From: Nostoc linckia NIES-25
GTDB taxonomy: Bacteria; Cyanobacteriota; Cyanobacteriia; Cyanobacteriales; Nostocaceae
Direction of reading: 5' to 3'
Assembly: GCF_002368035.1 (NCBI RefSeq)
Contig: NZ_AP018222.1
Coordinates: forward strand, 6,124,238-6,188,237
DNA length: 64,000 nt
Shown: positions 34,365-43,124 of the stretch, one piece after another
Layout of the letters: each line of letters opens with the position of its first letter
Numbering within the stretch: the stretch's first letter is position 1
Notes under the pieces: model-generated
Told to the model about the DNA's origin: nothing
Databases searched by the model: none
What the model saw: the letters and a program-made list of their open reading frames with translations, nothing else
Made by a program: the position numbers and the translations under genes

Positions 34365-35270
34365 CTACTTGTCTTTTTTCCTAGAAAAGGTAATTTTATC
34401 TACTTCTGCTTTCGACAGTAGCGTCATCTTCCCAGCGTTCATATCTACCGAGAAAAGAGAATTAGCTTCTTCATATTGAGGATTAGCAAGTGCATATACT
34501 TCACCTGACGGAGAAAAAGTCAGGCTGAACAAGTCTTGTTGCAACAGCTTTTTGTCAAAAGTCAATGGTGAGAGGCTGACAATCTTTCCTTTCCCAGTAA
34601 CCATAGACCTGTTATCCAGGTCTAGTTGCACCAATCTTGTCACACCTTCCATACCGAGAGTTGTTGCATAAATTTTTCCATCCAAGCCTAAAGTAAGATT
34701 GCTGAGCCGTATATTTGGTGGCAACTGTGGCAAACCTAAATCAGAATCAGAAGTTACTTTTCCATTTTTCAGGTCAATTTCTACTAGCTCAAAAGGAGGA
34801 ATACCTCCAGCTAGACTAACTACAGCGATGAGTTTATCGCCTGCGATCGCTAGCAGATTTTCAACAGTACAATTGCATTTTTTAAATCCCGATACTTTTT
34901 TAGATTTAGAAGATTTACCATCAAAAAATAATAGATTATTATGATTACCTTGCTGTGTTGATACTGTAGTCACAAAAACCAATCTGTCATCAGATAGAGT
35001 AGTTAAACTAGTTAATCGCTCAATCGGTTGAGTATATGCCGCCAGATTAGCAATCTCAGTTTTTGTATCAGTGTTATCTACAGTTGTAGGAAGAACTTCA
35101 TTAATAGTTTTATATCGAATCTGATTAATCAATTCTTTCTTCCCACTTGGAAAGTCTAAAGATATTAAGGAAATTGCTGGAGTACTATTAGCTAAGTCGG
35201 TAGAGCCTAATTTAATTGTATTTTGCTTGTTATTCAGTTTTGCTCCTATCAGTGACTTTGATATTTCCAC
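34365..35270 (-). CDS. Hypothetical protein, probable beta-propeller-like repeats
   Basis: A 301-residue protein of unknown function. The segments LTTLSDDRLVFVTTVS, LLAIAGDKLIAVVSLAGG, LTLGLDGKIYATTLGMEG and LTFSPSGEVYALANPQ each follow the pattern of a blade strand with a D/SPSG-type turn, suggesting a WD/YVTN-like propeller. No signal peptide is visible at the chosen start. The start is GTG at 35270 with a strong GGAGG 10 nt upstream. No functional neighbour is evident; the gene on its right is divergent. Confidence 0.7.
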   Translation of the reverse strand: MEISKSLIGAKLNNKQNTIKLGSTDLANSTPAISLISLDFPSGKKELINQIRYKTINEVLPTTVDNTDTKTEIANLAAYTQPIERLTSLTTLSDDRLVFVTTVSTQQGNHNNLLFFDGKSSKSKKVSGFKKCNCTVENLLAIAGDKLIAVVSLAGGIPPFELVEIDLKNGKVTSDSDLGLPQLPPNIRLSNLTLGLDGKIYATTLGMEGVTRLVQLDLDNRSMVTGKGKIVSLSPLTFDKKLLQQDLFSLTFSPSGEVYALANPQYEEANSLFSVDMNAGKMTLLSKAEVDKITFSRKKDK

Positions 35271-35550
35271 TAATGTCTTACCTCCAAATTCTTGACCTCG
35301 TATTATTAGATCGTAATCTGCTATGCCATCATATTAGTAACGTGGTTAATTTATTTTTATATGTGCAAATGAGAAGTCAATAATATTTTTTCTATCGAAA
35401 AAATATTATCAAATTGTAAATAAATAATTTTAAATTTATGTAAAAAAGCTGCTGAAATTTACTGCTTTTGGTTGATGTTGATTGCGAATTGCTATAGCAA
35501 GTTTGAAATAAGTAGCAATCTCAACAATAGATGTGAGGTGAGAGTAGCTG

Positions 35551-36306
35551 ATGTTTCCGCTTTGGTTAAAAGCAGGTTTTTGGGGTTTGGTCGGTGGTTC
35601 AGCACTACTACTAGGTTCGGCAGTAGGTTACTACGCCAAAATTTCCCAACGAGCGATCGCCGCAGTTATGGCTTTTGGTGCTGGGGTGTTAATTTCGGCA
35701 CTAGCATTTGAACTGATGGATGAAGCTTATAAGCGTGGTGGATTTGACTCAACAGCGATCGGATTTGTCAGTGGTGCAGTTGTATATACAGCCGCAAACT
35801 GGTTTTTATCCTATCAAGGTGCGAAGCATCGCAAGCGTTCAGGCAAACAGCAACCATCGGAGGAAGAAGACAGCGGAAGTGGACTTGCGATCGCAATAGG
35901 CGCTTTACTCGACGGTATCCCAGAGTCTATCGTCATTGGTGTCAGCATGATTGGTGGAGGAGTTGTCAGTTGGGTAACTGTGGCAGCTGTTTTTCTCTCT
36001 AACGTTCCGGAAGGGCTTTCTAGCGCCGCCGGGATGAAAAAAGCAGGGCGTTCAGCTGCTTACATCTTCGGCGTGTGGGGAGGGATTGCCTTAATTTCCG
36101 GCATAGCCGCGCTTGTTGGCTATACTTTATTCAGCCACTTCTCACAAGAAATCATCGCTGCAACTACCGCTGTAGCCGCAGGTGCTATTTTGGCAATGAT
36201 TACAGATACGATGATTCCAGAAGCTTTTGAGCAGGCCCATGATTTTGCTGGGCTAATTGTCGTATTTGGATTTTTGGCTGCTTTTGTTCTCAGCAAACTT
36301 GCTTGA
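35551..36306 (+). CDS. ZIP-family divalent metal transporter
   Basis: A 251-residue membrane protein with about eight hydrophobic segments. The ZIP signature is in the fourth and fifth helices (ALLDGIPESIVIGVSMIGG and VFLSNVPEGLSSAAGMKKAG), which carry the metal-binding D/N-x-P-E pattern. There is a charged cytosolic loop with a SEEEDS stretch at about 100-110. ZIP proteins bring zinc, iron or manganese into the cytosol. The start ATG follows GAGGTGAGAG. No Zur-like operator could be recognised upstream. Confidence 0.9.
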   Translation: MFPLWLKAGFWGLVGGSALLLGSAVGYYAKISQRAIAAVMAFGAGVLISALAFELMDEAYKRGGFDSTAIGFVSGAVVYTAANWFLSYQGAKHRKRSGKQQPSEEEDSGSGLAIAIGALLDGIPESIVIGVSMIGGGVVSWVTVAAVFLSNVPEGLSSAAGMKKAGRSAAYIFGVWGGIALISGIAALVGYTLFSHFSQEIIAATTAVAAGAILAMITDTMIPEAFEQAHDFAGLIVVFGFLAAFVLSKLA

Positions 36307-36400
36307 GAATTACAGCCGCTTGGTCAATAAACTAGGAACTGGCGATGCGTTGGCTGTATGCTTACTCCTGCCGAAATATTTGCAGCTAAAAAGCACTTCT

Positions 36401-36530
36401 AAGTAGAAGGACTAAATAAAACCTAACTTGAGATTACCGGGTTTCGACTTCGCTCAACCCTCGTCTTCTCAAAGGTCGAGCATTGAGCGCAGTCGAAATG
36501 CGTCTTCTAAATAATTGTGTCCACTTACTT
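36401..36530. mobile_element. MITE-like element, copy 2 (AAGTAG...ACTT ends)
   Basis: A 130-bp element almost identical to 27040-27191 but lacking the ~22-bp nested insert. It begins AAGTAGAAGGACTAAATAAAA and ends AATTGTGTCCACTTACTT. It lies in a 316-bp spacer that otherwise holds only A/T-rich DNA. Confidence 0.75.
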
Positions 36531-36622
36531 ATCAAGTTGAGCGTTTTATGTTTAATTAGGTTAGCTTACTTAATAACAAACAAGACTCGAAACATTAATT
36601 TTGTAAAAAAAATTTTACTTTT

Positions 36623-37286
36623 CTAATTATTTTCAATTTTCTCTCTTACCCACTGCCTAAATGCTCTGAGTGTTGGACTTCTACCTAAAGTTTGGCTGTG
36701 TTCGACAAAATGGGGAATTGCTTCAACAATAGGCAAGTTGGGGAAAGTAGGACTAATTTCAGATTCAATATATTTACCGTACTGAAGAATATTAATTTGT
36801 AGCTTTCCATTTTCATATCGCCAAAGTTCAGGAACTCCTAGCGCTTCATAAGCATCCAATTGAGTTTTAGAAGTAACATCAACTTCAATTGCCAGGCAGG
36901 TCAGGTGGTGGGTCAACTTTTAAGTCGATTCGTTCTTTACCAATCATCCGAGCATGATTTTGAATGTAGAAAGAATCATCAGGCTCTACACCAACAACCA
37001 TATCATCACGTTTGAAAGTGGTTGAGCCAAATGTTTCACAATCAATTTCTAACTCCTCCAGCAGAATTTTCACCAAATCTCCAATGATTACTTTGGCTTT
37101 CTCGTGCTTTGGTAATGGCATTCTCATCTCCAAAGTTCCCTGGCTATAAGCCAATCGAGTGGCTCGATGGTCGCCAAGTTCTTCTAAAACCGCCTCAAAT
37201 TCTTGCCAGCTAATATCGTGGAGTATTACTCTATGTCCCGGCGGCACACTTAATTGTTGTAATTGTAGTGTTACCATGTGAACCAT
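36623..37286 (-). pseudogene. Uma2-family (DUF820) nuclease-like gene, frameshifted
   Basis: Two overlapping frames together make one Uma2 protein. The first (from ATG 37286) covers VPPGHRVILHDISWQEFEAV to KERIDLKVDPPPDL; the second resumes at LAIEVDVTSKTQLDAYEALG, which includes the PD-(D/E)xK-like active-site strand. At the break the DNA reads GACCTGCCTGGCA. Removing one CCTG restores PPPDLAIEVD, so a tandem 4-bp duplication caused the frameshift. The family is highly multiplied in cyanobacteria and its role is unsettled. As read the gene is broken; a sequencing error is possible. Confidence 0.85.
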
Positions 37287-37380
37287 TTATAATCTAAGGT
37301 TGAAACTTGCACAAGCCAGTATTAAACTATTGTAGATCCCTATTTCTCAGACTATAATAAATGGAAAAACTATATAATCA

Positions 37381-38652
37381 ATGAAAAATTATATGCCATT
37401 TGAACAATTCAACGATAGTTACCTGAAAAACATATTACAAAATTCAGAAAATTTGAATAAAGCTTACACATCTGCTTTATCAAAAATATCTGGGCAAATT
37501 AGCGGGGTAGATCAGAGATTTACTGGCAGAGCAAGGCTATTACCCTACTCTGAATTATTAGAAAATTTATCTGGTAAATCAAGACTCTTTGCTTACTCTG
37601 AATTATTAGAAAATTTATCTGGTAAATCAAGACTGATGTCACAAGATAAGTTAATACAAGATAATTTATATATAGATTTAAATAAACAAATTTCTAGTTG
37701 GCAAAAACTGCTTCAGCCTAGTGTAGATATCTTTCAGCCGTCTCGTCAATTAAAAGAAATCTTACTTGCCTCAAGAGTATGGGATAAGAGTTTCACAGAA
37801 GTTACACGTCAAATTCAAGAACTAAACCTATTTAGTAAACATCCAGCTTTAGTACAAAATTTATTAAAACCTTCAAGGGTTTATACAGATTTTGTAGAGA
37901 AAACCCATCAACGTCTTGAGCAAAGTACAAGTGAAAAACTTGATTGGGCTTTAGAGGCTTCTTTACATTTAGCAGAAGATCAATTATTAACTGCATCTGA
38001 GACTTTAGTTAATATTATTACTGTACCAGAAGACGAGGAATTATCTTTACATGAAATAGATTTATTATTACCAATTGTTCAACAAGATGAATTAATAACA
38101 ATTGTAGAATCCTGTGAAGAAGAGGACGAAGAGGCTCTAATACTACTTTCTCCTGCTGCCCAAGCATCTGCACAGGTAAATCGAATTTGGAAATTAATTG
38201 TTCAATGTAATGAGGTAATGCAAATTAAAGAACAGAAAGAAATGTTCAAACCAACAACTAAGCTGATAGAAGCTTGTACAAATTTACATTGGATAATACC
38301 TCAAAATAAATTGAGTTTTGCAGACTTTATAGATTGTTTTTACTTTACTTTTTATGAGGGAGCAGGAAAAGATAACTTACGTTTTTTAATTAGCCACGGT
38401 GGTGTACTTGAAAAAGCAGATTGTGAATTTATTTGGTGTATTAAGCATTTAAGAAATAAGTGGCTACGTCATGATGCAGATCATGGAAAAGAAACAGATA
38501 TCAAAAAGTCTTGGAAAGATTTATCTGAGAAATTCAAATGGCTTGGTCTAAACCATGCACCTATTAATGAACAACATTTTCGTCTACTACATCGCTCTTT
38601 GTTAAAAGAAGCAGAGTCTTTTTTAGAAAAAATTTTGGAAAAATTGATGTAA
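37381..38652 (+). CDS. Uncharacterised protein with C-terminal HEPN-like motif
   Basis: A 423-residue soluble protein I do not recognise by name. Near residues 58-90 a 16-residue unit (SELLENLSGKSRLFAY) is repeated because of a 48-bp tandem duplication. A central acidic stretch (ESCEEEDEEALILL) follows. The C-terminal ~170 residues are helical and contain LRNKWLRHDADHG near residue 360, an R-x5-H pattern like the catalytic motif of HEPN ribonucleases and abortive-infection proteins. Codon use is A/T-rich relative to neighbours such as EF-G. It stands alone on its strand, after the broken Uma2 gene and before a stem-loop. A toxin or defence role is only a suggestion. Confidence 0.6.
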   Translation: MKNYMPFEQFNDSYLKNILQNSENLNKAYTSALSKISGQISGVDQRFTGRARLLPYSELLENLSGKSRLFAYSELLENLSGKSRLMSQDKLIQDNLYIDLNKQISSWQKLLQPSVDIFQPSRQLKEILLASRVWDKSFTEVTRQIQELNLFSKHPALVQNLLKPSRVYTDFVEKTHQRLEQSTSEKLDWALEASLHLAEDQLLTASETLVNIITVPEDEELSLHEIDLLLPIVQQDELITIVESCEEEDEEALILLSPAAQASAQVNRIWKLIVQCNEVMQIKEQKEMFKPTTKLIEACTNLHWIIPQNKLSFADFIDCFYFTFYEGAGKDNLRFLISHGGVLEKADCEFIWCIKHLRNKWLRHDADHGKETDIKKSWKDLSEKFKWLGLNHAPINEQHFRLLHRSLLKEAESFLEKILEKLM

Positions 38653-38722
38653 TAAAACCCCACCCAAAACTCATACCATTTCACACAAGTTAGAGATTTA
38701 CAAATCTTTTTACAGATTACAA

Positions 38723-38757
38723 AAGATTCCCGACTTTTCTCATAAGTCAGGAATCTT
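38723..38757. terminator. Bidirectional stem-loop between convergent genes
   Basis: AAGATTCCCGACTT and AAGTCAGGAATCTT form a 14-bp stem with one mismatch and a 7-nt loop. It lies 71 bp after the plus-strand gene and between two convergent genes, with AGTTTT on the right and T-rich sequence on the minus strand, so it could end transcription both ways. Confidence 0.65.
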
Positions 38758-38766
38758 AGTTTTGGA

Positions 38767-38798
38767 GCGATGCCTGCGGCGGGCAAAGCCTACGCTAC
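38767..38798. repeat. Nostoc-type repeat GCGATGCCTGCGGCGGGC...
   Basis: GCGATGCCTGCGGCGGGCAA followed by AGCCTACGCTAC is a typical short interspersed repeat of filamentous cyanobacteria. A relative is at 59031-59064. Confidence 0.6.
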
Positions 38799-38861
38799 TC
38801 TACAATTAATTCAAAATCGAAAATCATACCAATTCAATTAATGATTGCAACACATCCTTGG

Positions 38862-38891
38862 GTAAAGACGCAATGAATCGCGTCTCTACAA
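38862..38891. repeat. GAGACGCGATTAATCGCGTC-family repeat, degenerate single copy
   Basis: GTAAAGACGCAATGAATCGC followed by GTCTCTACAA matches the palindrome arrayed at 42171-42296 and 52344-52445. Confidence 0.7.
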
Positions 38892-38927
38892 ATGGTCTAT
38901 TTGTCGCATTATTTTTTCAAATTGGTA

Positions 38928-40973
38928 TTACTTACCGTTGCCGTTACCACCGTTGCCATTGCCAGCTATAACGCGTTCGGCGAGTTTTTCTGGTACTTCC
39001 TGTAAATGGTCATAAGCCCAGTGGAAAGAACCAACGCCTAAGGTGAGCGATCGCAACTCTACAATAAAGTTCTGCATCTCTGCTTGTGGCAAGTATGCAA
39101 CTACATTATCCCAGCCTTGCCAATCGTTTTTGCCCTCGTAGCCTAAAATTTGCCCCCGTCTACCACTCAACAGTTGCAACACCTTGGAGGTAAATTCGCT
39201 TGGTGTTGTCACTTCTACCCGCAAAATCGGTTCTAATAAGGTAGGTTGTGCTTGGGGTATTCCCGTTTGCATTGCTAATCGGGCGGCTTGTTTAAAGGCT
39301 TGTTCGGAACTATCAACGTTGTGATAAGAACCGTTGGTCAAAGTTACCGCGACATCCACCACAGGGAAACCCAGAGGCCCATGTGCGAGAAATTCCCGCA
39401 CGCCCATTTCTACGCCAGGAATATACTGTCTTGGAACGACACCGCCGACGATGGTTTCATTAAAGTTAAATCCTTCGCCGCGCGGTAGGGGCTTGATGTC
39501 GAGGAAAACATCACCAAATTGACCGTGACCACCGCTTTGGTGTTTGTATCGTCCGTGAACTGAAGCCACGGTTTTGCGGATGGTTTCTTTATAAGGCACC
39601 TGCGGTAAATGGGTCGTCATCGGCAAATTATATTTGCGGCGCAGTCTATCTAAAGCGACTTGCAAATGAATTTCGCCTTGACCCCAGAGGATAACTTCGT
39701 GGGTGTCGCCGTGTTGTTCCCAAGCCAGCGAACAGTCTTCTTCTAATAGCTTAGTAATGGCAGCGCTGAGTTTAACTTCATCGTTGCGCTTTTCTGGTGT
39801 AATTGCCAGGGCAAACACAGGTTCCAACTGTTCAGCTTTGGGTAATTGTATCGCTGCGGATTCTGTGGAGATTGTATCGCTGGTTTTGATTCCTTCCAAA
39901 CGGCTCAAGGCGACAATTTCACCAGCAGCAACTTCATTAACTGATTGCTGTTGTTGTCCCATGAGGCGATAAATTCCACCGGTGCGAACGCCATTGAGGA
40001 CAAGACCATCGGTTAATTTGCCCCGCCAAACGCGCACTAGGGAGAGTTTGCCACCTTGGGGAGTGTAGTAAGTTTTGAGTACCTGGGCTAGGGGAGCATT
40101 GCCTTTAATATTTTTTAAGCGGCGTTCTGCTGTGGTTTCTGGTTCGGGGGCTTCCCGTAACAAAGCTTCTATTAGAGGTCTTACACCATAATCTTGTTCT
40201 GCCACACCAAAGAAAACGGGGACTACTAAATCTGCCCCTAATTCCATTTTTAAATCTTTGAGGATTTCTTCTTGGGGTGGTTCGATATCTTCTAAAAGTT
40301 CTTCGAGTAAATGATCGTCAAAATTTGCTAAGGCTTCGAGCATTTCTGCCCGTGCTATATGTTCTTCTTGTTTTAAATTTTCGGGGAAGGGGATGGGGTC
40401 TGCGGGTGCGCCGGGATGATATTGATATGCTTGTTCGCTCACCATGTCGATAAAGCCGGTGAGTTGTTCCCCTTGCATGATGGGATATTGATGGGCTACT
40501 AGGGGACGGCTGGAAACTGCTTTGAGGGCGTGTAATGTTTCTAAAACATGGATGTTTGCCCTGTCCATTTTGTTGACGAAAACTATGTGGGGAATTTCCC
40601 AATCGTCGAGGAATTTAAATAGAGGGGCGAGGGTGAGGACGCGATCGCGTATCGGTTCGCAAACTACAATTGCGGCATCGACTCCTATTAAAGCATTGTA
40701 TGTTTCTTGGGCAAATTCTACGCTTCCAGGACAATCAACAAAAGTGAAGCGAGTACCGTTATACTCAGTGCTAGCAGCGCTGACTTCTACACTCATGTGG
40801 CGATCGCGCGACTCGGCAGCACTATCTCCTACTGTGTTACTGTCTTTAACACTTCCTTTGCGAGAAATCGCCCCTGTCACAAATAACAAACTTTCTAGTA
40901 AAGTTGTTTTTCCACTCAAATAAGGCCCAACAATTGCAACATTCCGCGAACCCGATTTTACTTTTTCGTTCAT
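38928..40973 (-). CDS. Elongation factor G-like GTPase (EF-G2 type)
   Basis: A 681-residue translational GTPase. The G1 loop is GPYLSGKTTL, G3 is DCPGSVEF and G4 is NKMD. Domains II to V follow, with HGRYKHQSGGHGQFGDV and GVVPRQYIPGVEMGV in domain IV and the RRGQILGYE region in domain V. The altered G1 and G3 motifs and the ~680 length fit the EF-G-like paralogue group, not the main FusA, so its exact role in translation is uncertain. It ends in an unusual Gly/Asn tail (NGNGGNGNGK). The ATG at 40973 with GGGAGG just upstream is preferred over a start 12 codons earlier. Confidence 0.88.
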   Translation of the reverse strand: MNEKVKSGSRNVAIVGPYLSGKTTLLESLLFVTGAISRKGSVKDSNTVGDSAAESRDRHMSVEVSAASTEYNGTRFTFVDCPGSVEFAQETYNALIGVDAAIVVCEPIRDRVLTLAPLFKFLDDWEIPHIVFVNKMDRANIHVLETLHALKAVSSRPLVAHQYPIMQGEQLTGFIDMVSEQAYQYHPGAPADPIPFPENLKQEEHIARAEMLEALANFDDHLLEELLEDIEPPQEEILKDLKMELGADLVVPVFFGVAEQDYGVRPLIEALLREAPEPETTAERRLKNIKGNAPLAQVLKTYYTPQGGKLSLVRVWRGKLTDGLVLNGVRTGGIYRLMGQQQQSVNEVAAGEIVALSRLEGIKTSDTISTESAAIQLPKAEQLEPVFALAITPEKRNDEVKLSAAITKLLEEDCSLAWEQHGDTHEVILWGQGEIHLQVALDRLRRKYNLPMTTHLPQVPYKETIRKTVASVHGRYKHQSGGHGQFGDVFLDIKPLPRGEGFNFNETIVGGVVPRQYIPGVEMGVREFLAHGPLGFPVVDVAVTLTNGSYHNVDSSEQAFKQAARLAMQTGIPQAQPTLLEPILRVEVTTPSEFTSKVLQLLSGRRGQILGYEGKNDWQGWDNVVAYLPQAEMQNFIVELRSLTLGVGSFHWAYDHLQEVPEKLAERVIAGNGNGGNGNGK

Positions 40974-41254
40974 AAAACCTCCCTTGCGGTAATTCATTAC
41001 CAACCGCATTACGCTATGTATATCAGGGATAAAAAATGGTTCTCTGGAGTCAAAATTACCCCTTCTTTAATTTGTTATTATCCTACCTTTAATCCAAAGT
41101 TAAAAAAATTGTAGCCTGTCGTAAGATTTAGCTTAAGAAAAGTTAAGTAACACAAAGTTTAATAGTCAATCAAAAAGTTTTGTAAAAAACTTCAGCATTC
41201 ACTAAAGTTTTTGTTAAGTAAACTAACTGGAAATTGTCGTGATTTAGAAAATCT

Positions 41255-42169
41255 ATGAGATTATTACTATATAAATATCGCATAGCAACTATAGTAAGTT
41301 TGATAGTAGTGGGTATTATCATCTCCCCCTCTTCCCTTGCTTCCCCTGCTCCTCTTCCCTCAAAGCTGGCACAGTCTAATAGTCAAACTGCCATAGACAA
41401 GTTAAACCAAGGCTTACAGGCAATTCAGGCAGGAAGAGTACAAGATGCGATCGCTGCTTTTAAACAAGCAAGTCAATTAGATCCGACATTGGCAGCAGCA
41501 CACTATAATTTAGGGCTAGCATTGCGACAAACAGGACAATTACAACCCTCTGCGGACGCATTTTATCGAGCCACGCAAGCCGATCCTAAATTTGCTCCAG
41601 CGTTTGCTAATTTAGGCGGTACGCTATTAGAAGGGAATAATTTAGAGTTAGCTAACGATTACTTACTACATGCCCTAGAACTCGATCCCAAACTAGGGTT
41701 TGCTCACTATAACTTGGGCTTGCTGCGAGAACAGCAACGAGATTGCGATCGGGCGATCGCATCTTTTAAAAAAGCCATAGAATATAGCAAAAATGCGCCA
41801 GAACCTCCTTACCATATCGGGATGTGCTATCTTCAACAAGGCAAACTCGATCGAGCTGAAGAAGCTTTTAATCAAGCAATAAAAATTAATCCTAAATATC
41901 CAGAAGCTTATTATAATATTGGCTCAATTCTGTTTAACCAACGCAAATTCCAAGAAGCTTTAGAGGCTTTTAGAAAATCAGCCGAAGCTAACTCCAACTA
42001 TCCCAATGCTTATTATGGTGCTGGCTTAGTTTTTATGCAGTTACAACAATATAGAGATGCAGCACAAGTATTACAATTTGCCAGAGATTTATACAATGCT
42101 CAGGGTAATCCTCAATGGGCAAAAAATACCGAACAATTGTTGCAACAAGCACAAAATTTAAATCGATGA
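41255..42169 (+). CDS. Exported TPR-repeat protein
   Basis: A 304-residue protein with a signal peptide (IATIVSLIVVGIIISPSSLASP, residues ~10-32), then about six to seven tetratricopeptide repeats at ~45-295 (for example AAAHYNLGLALRQTGQLQPS, AYYNIGSILFNQRKFQEALE). TPR arrays are protein-binding scaffolds, and export suggests a periplasmic or thylakoid-lumen partner. The stop codon is followed immediately by a tandem palindrome array (42171). A 281-bp A/T-rich spacer separates it from the divergent EF-G-like gene. Confidence 0.88.
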   Translation: MRLLLYKYRIATIVSLIVVGIIISPSSLASPAPLPSKLAQSNSQTAIDKLNQGLQAIQAGRVQDAIAAFKQASQLDPTLAAAHYNLGLALRQTGQLQPSADAFYRATQADPKFAPAFANLGGTLLEGNNLELANDYLLHALELDPKLGFAHYNLGLLREQQRDCDRAIASFKKAIEYSKNAPEPPYHIGMCYLQQGKLDRAEEAFNQAIKINPKYPEAYYNIGSILFNQRKFQEALEAFRKSAEANSNYPNAYYGAGLVFMQLQQYRDAAQVLQFARDLYNAQGNPQWAKNTEQLLQQAQNLNR

Positions 42170-42170
42170 A

Positions 42171-42296
42171 TAGTCATTAGTAGAGACGCGATTAATCACG
42201 TCTGTACAATAATCATTAGTAGAGACGCGATTAATCGCGTCTGTACAATAATCATTAGTAGAGACGCGATTAATCACGTCTGTACAATAGTCATTA
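42171..42296. repeat. Three tandem 39-bp copies of the GAGACGCGATTAATCGCGTC palindrome
   Basis: Units start at 42171, 42210 and 42249, followed by a partial fourth. Each reads TAGTCATTAGTAGAGACGCG then ATTAATCRCGTCTGTACAA. The core is an inverted repeat (GACGCGATT/AATCGCGTC). The first unit begins one base after the TPR gene stop, so the array forms its 3-prime region and may fold as stacked hairpins. Confidence 0.85.
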
Positions 42297-42439
42297 ATGA
42301 ATAAGCAATGCCCTATGCCCAAGTTTACCGATCGATTGTTAAGCTCCCTGAGGCACAAAAATTTAATATTGCGTAACATAAAATTATTGGGTTGACTCGC
42401 TGGTGTTGTCTGAAGTTGTCCTGACTGGAATGAAACGTA

Positions 42440-42988
42440 ATGCAAAAGCGCCTGAAGAGTCGATTTTTATTTCGCGATCGCTGGCTAGATCGCCACTCAA
42501 TTGTTCGCAACATGGAAGCCTTTCAAGACTTAATTGTGATTGTCCTGTGTTTGGGTTTGTTTGCGGTTATGCTGATCCAATTGTGGGGGATAGCTATTGC
42601 CCTCATGCAGCCACTAGACTATAAACAAGTGACTGCAAAAATACTATTTGTGTTGATTTTAGTCGAGTTATTTCGACTGTTAATGGTCTATTTACAAGAA
42701 CATAGTATTTCTGTAGGAGTAGCAGTTGAGGTAACAATTGTTTCTGTTCTCCGAGAAATAGTAGTCCACGGAGTATTAGAGATTTCTTCCTTTCAGACAG
42801 GTGCAATTTGCGGCTTATTGTTTATTCTGGGTGGCTTATTAATAGTCTGTGCTAAAACGCCACACATGGATTGTATAAGTGCTAACACTAAATTGTGTCC
42901 TATTGTCTATAAAGGAGGTAGGGAACGAGCAAACGATCTGCAATTTCAGTATTCACGTCAATGTGACAAAAATCAACCTATTGCATAA
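42440..42988 (+). CDS. PsiE-like (phosphate-starvation-inducible E family) membrane protein
   Basis: A 182-residue protein with four hydrophobic segments (DLIVIVLCLGLFAVMLIQLW, ILFVLILVELFRLLMVYL, VEVTIVSVLREIVVHGVL, TGAICGLLFILGGLLIV). The VELFRLLMVYLQEHSI and VLREIVVHG segments are typical of PsiE. The family is named for phosphate starvation in E. coli, but its biochemical role is unknown. The polar C-terminal ~45 residues with several Cys are not part of the domain. No Pho box was identified. Confidence 0.75.
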   Translation: MQKRLKSRFLFRDRWLDRHSIVRNMEAFQDLIVIVLCLGLFAVMLIQLWGIAIALMQPLDYKQVTAKILFVLILVELFRLLMVYLQEHSISVGVAVEVTIVSVLREIVVHGVLEISSFQTGAICGLLFILGGLLIVCAKTPHMDCISANTKLCPIVYKGGRERANDLQFQYSRQCDKNQPIA

Positions 42989-43001
42989 ATTACTATCAAA
43001 A

Positions 43002-43085
43002 AAAGGAGCGGTGGATTAATAAATTAAAATATAAAAGGTAAAAGTAAAAATAGTACTTTTTATTTTTTAATATCGCTGCTCCTTT
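43002..43085 (-). terminator. Possible terminator between convergent genes
   Basis: AAAGGAGC at 43002 and GCTCCTTT at 43078 can pair. The ~68-nt loop contains a smaller A/T hairpin around AGTACT. On the minus strand the stem is followed by a run of seven T, which fits termination of the isochorismatase-like gene. The long loop lowers confidence. Confidence 0.4.
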
Positions 43086-43124
43086 GCTTGAAGGTACGCC
43101 TGAGAATTACTGCACAAAATCGAA

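Noticed and set aside
42171..42296. Tandem palindromes as a CRISPR array
   Set aside because: The units are directly adjacent 39-bp copies with identical interiors; there are no unique spacers and no cas genes.
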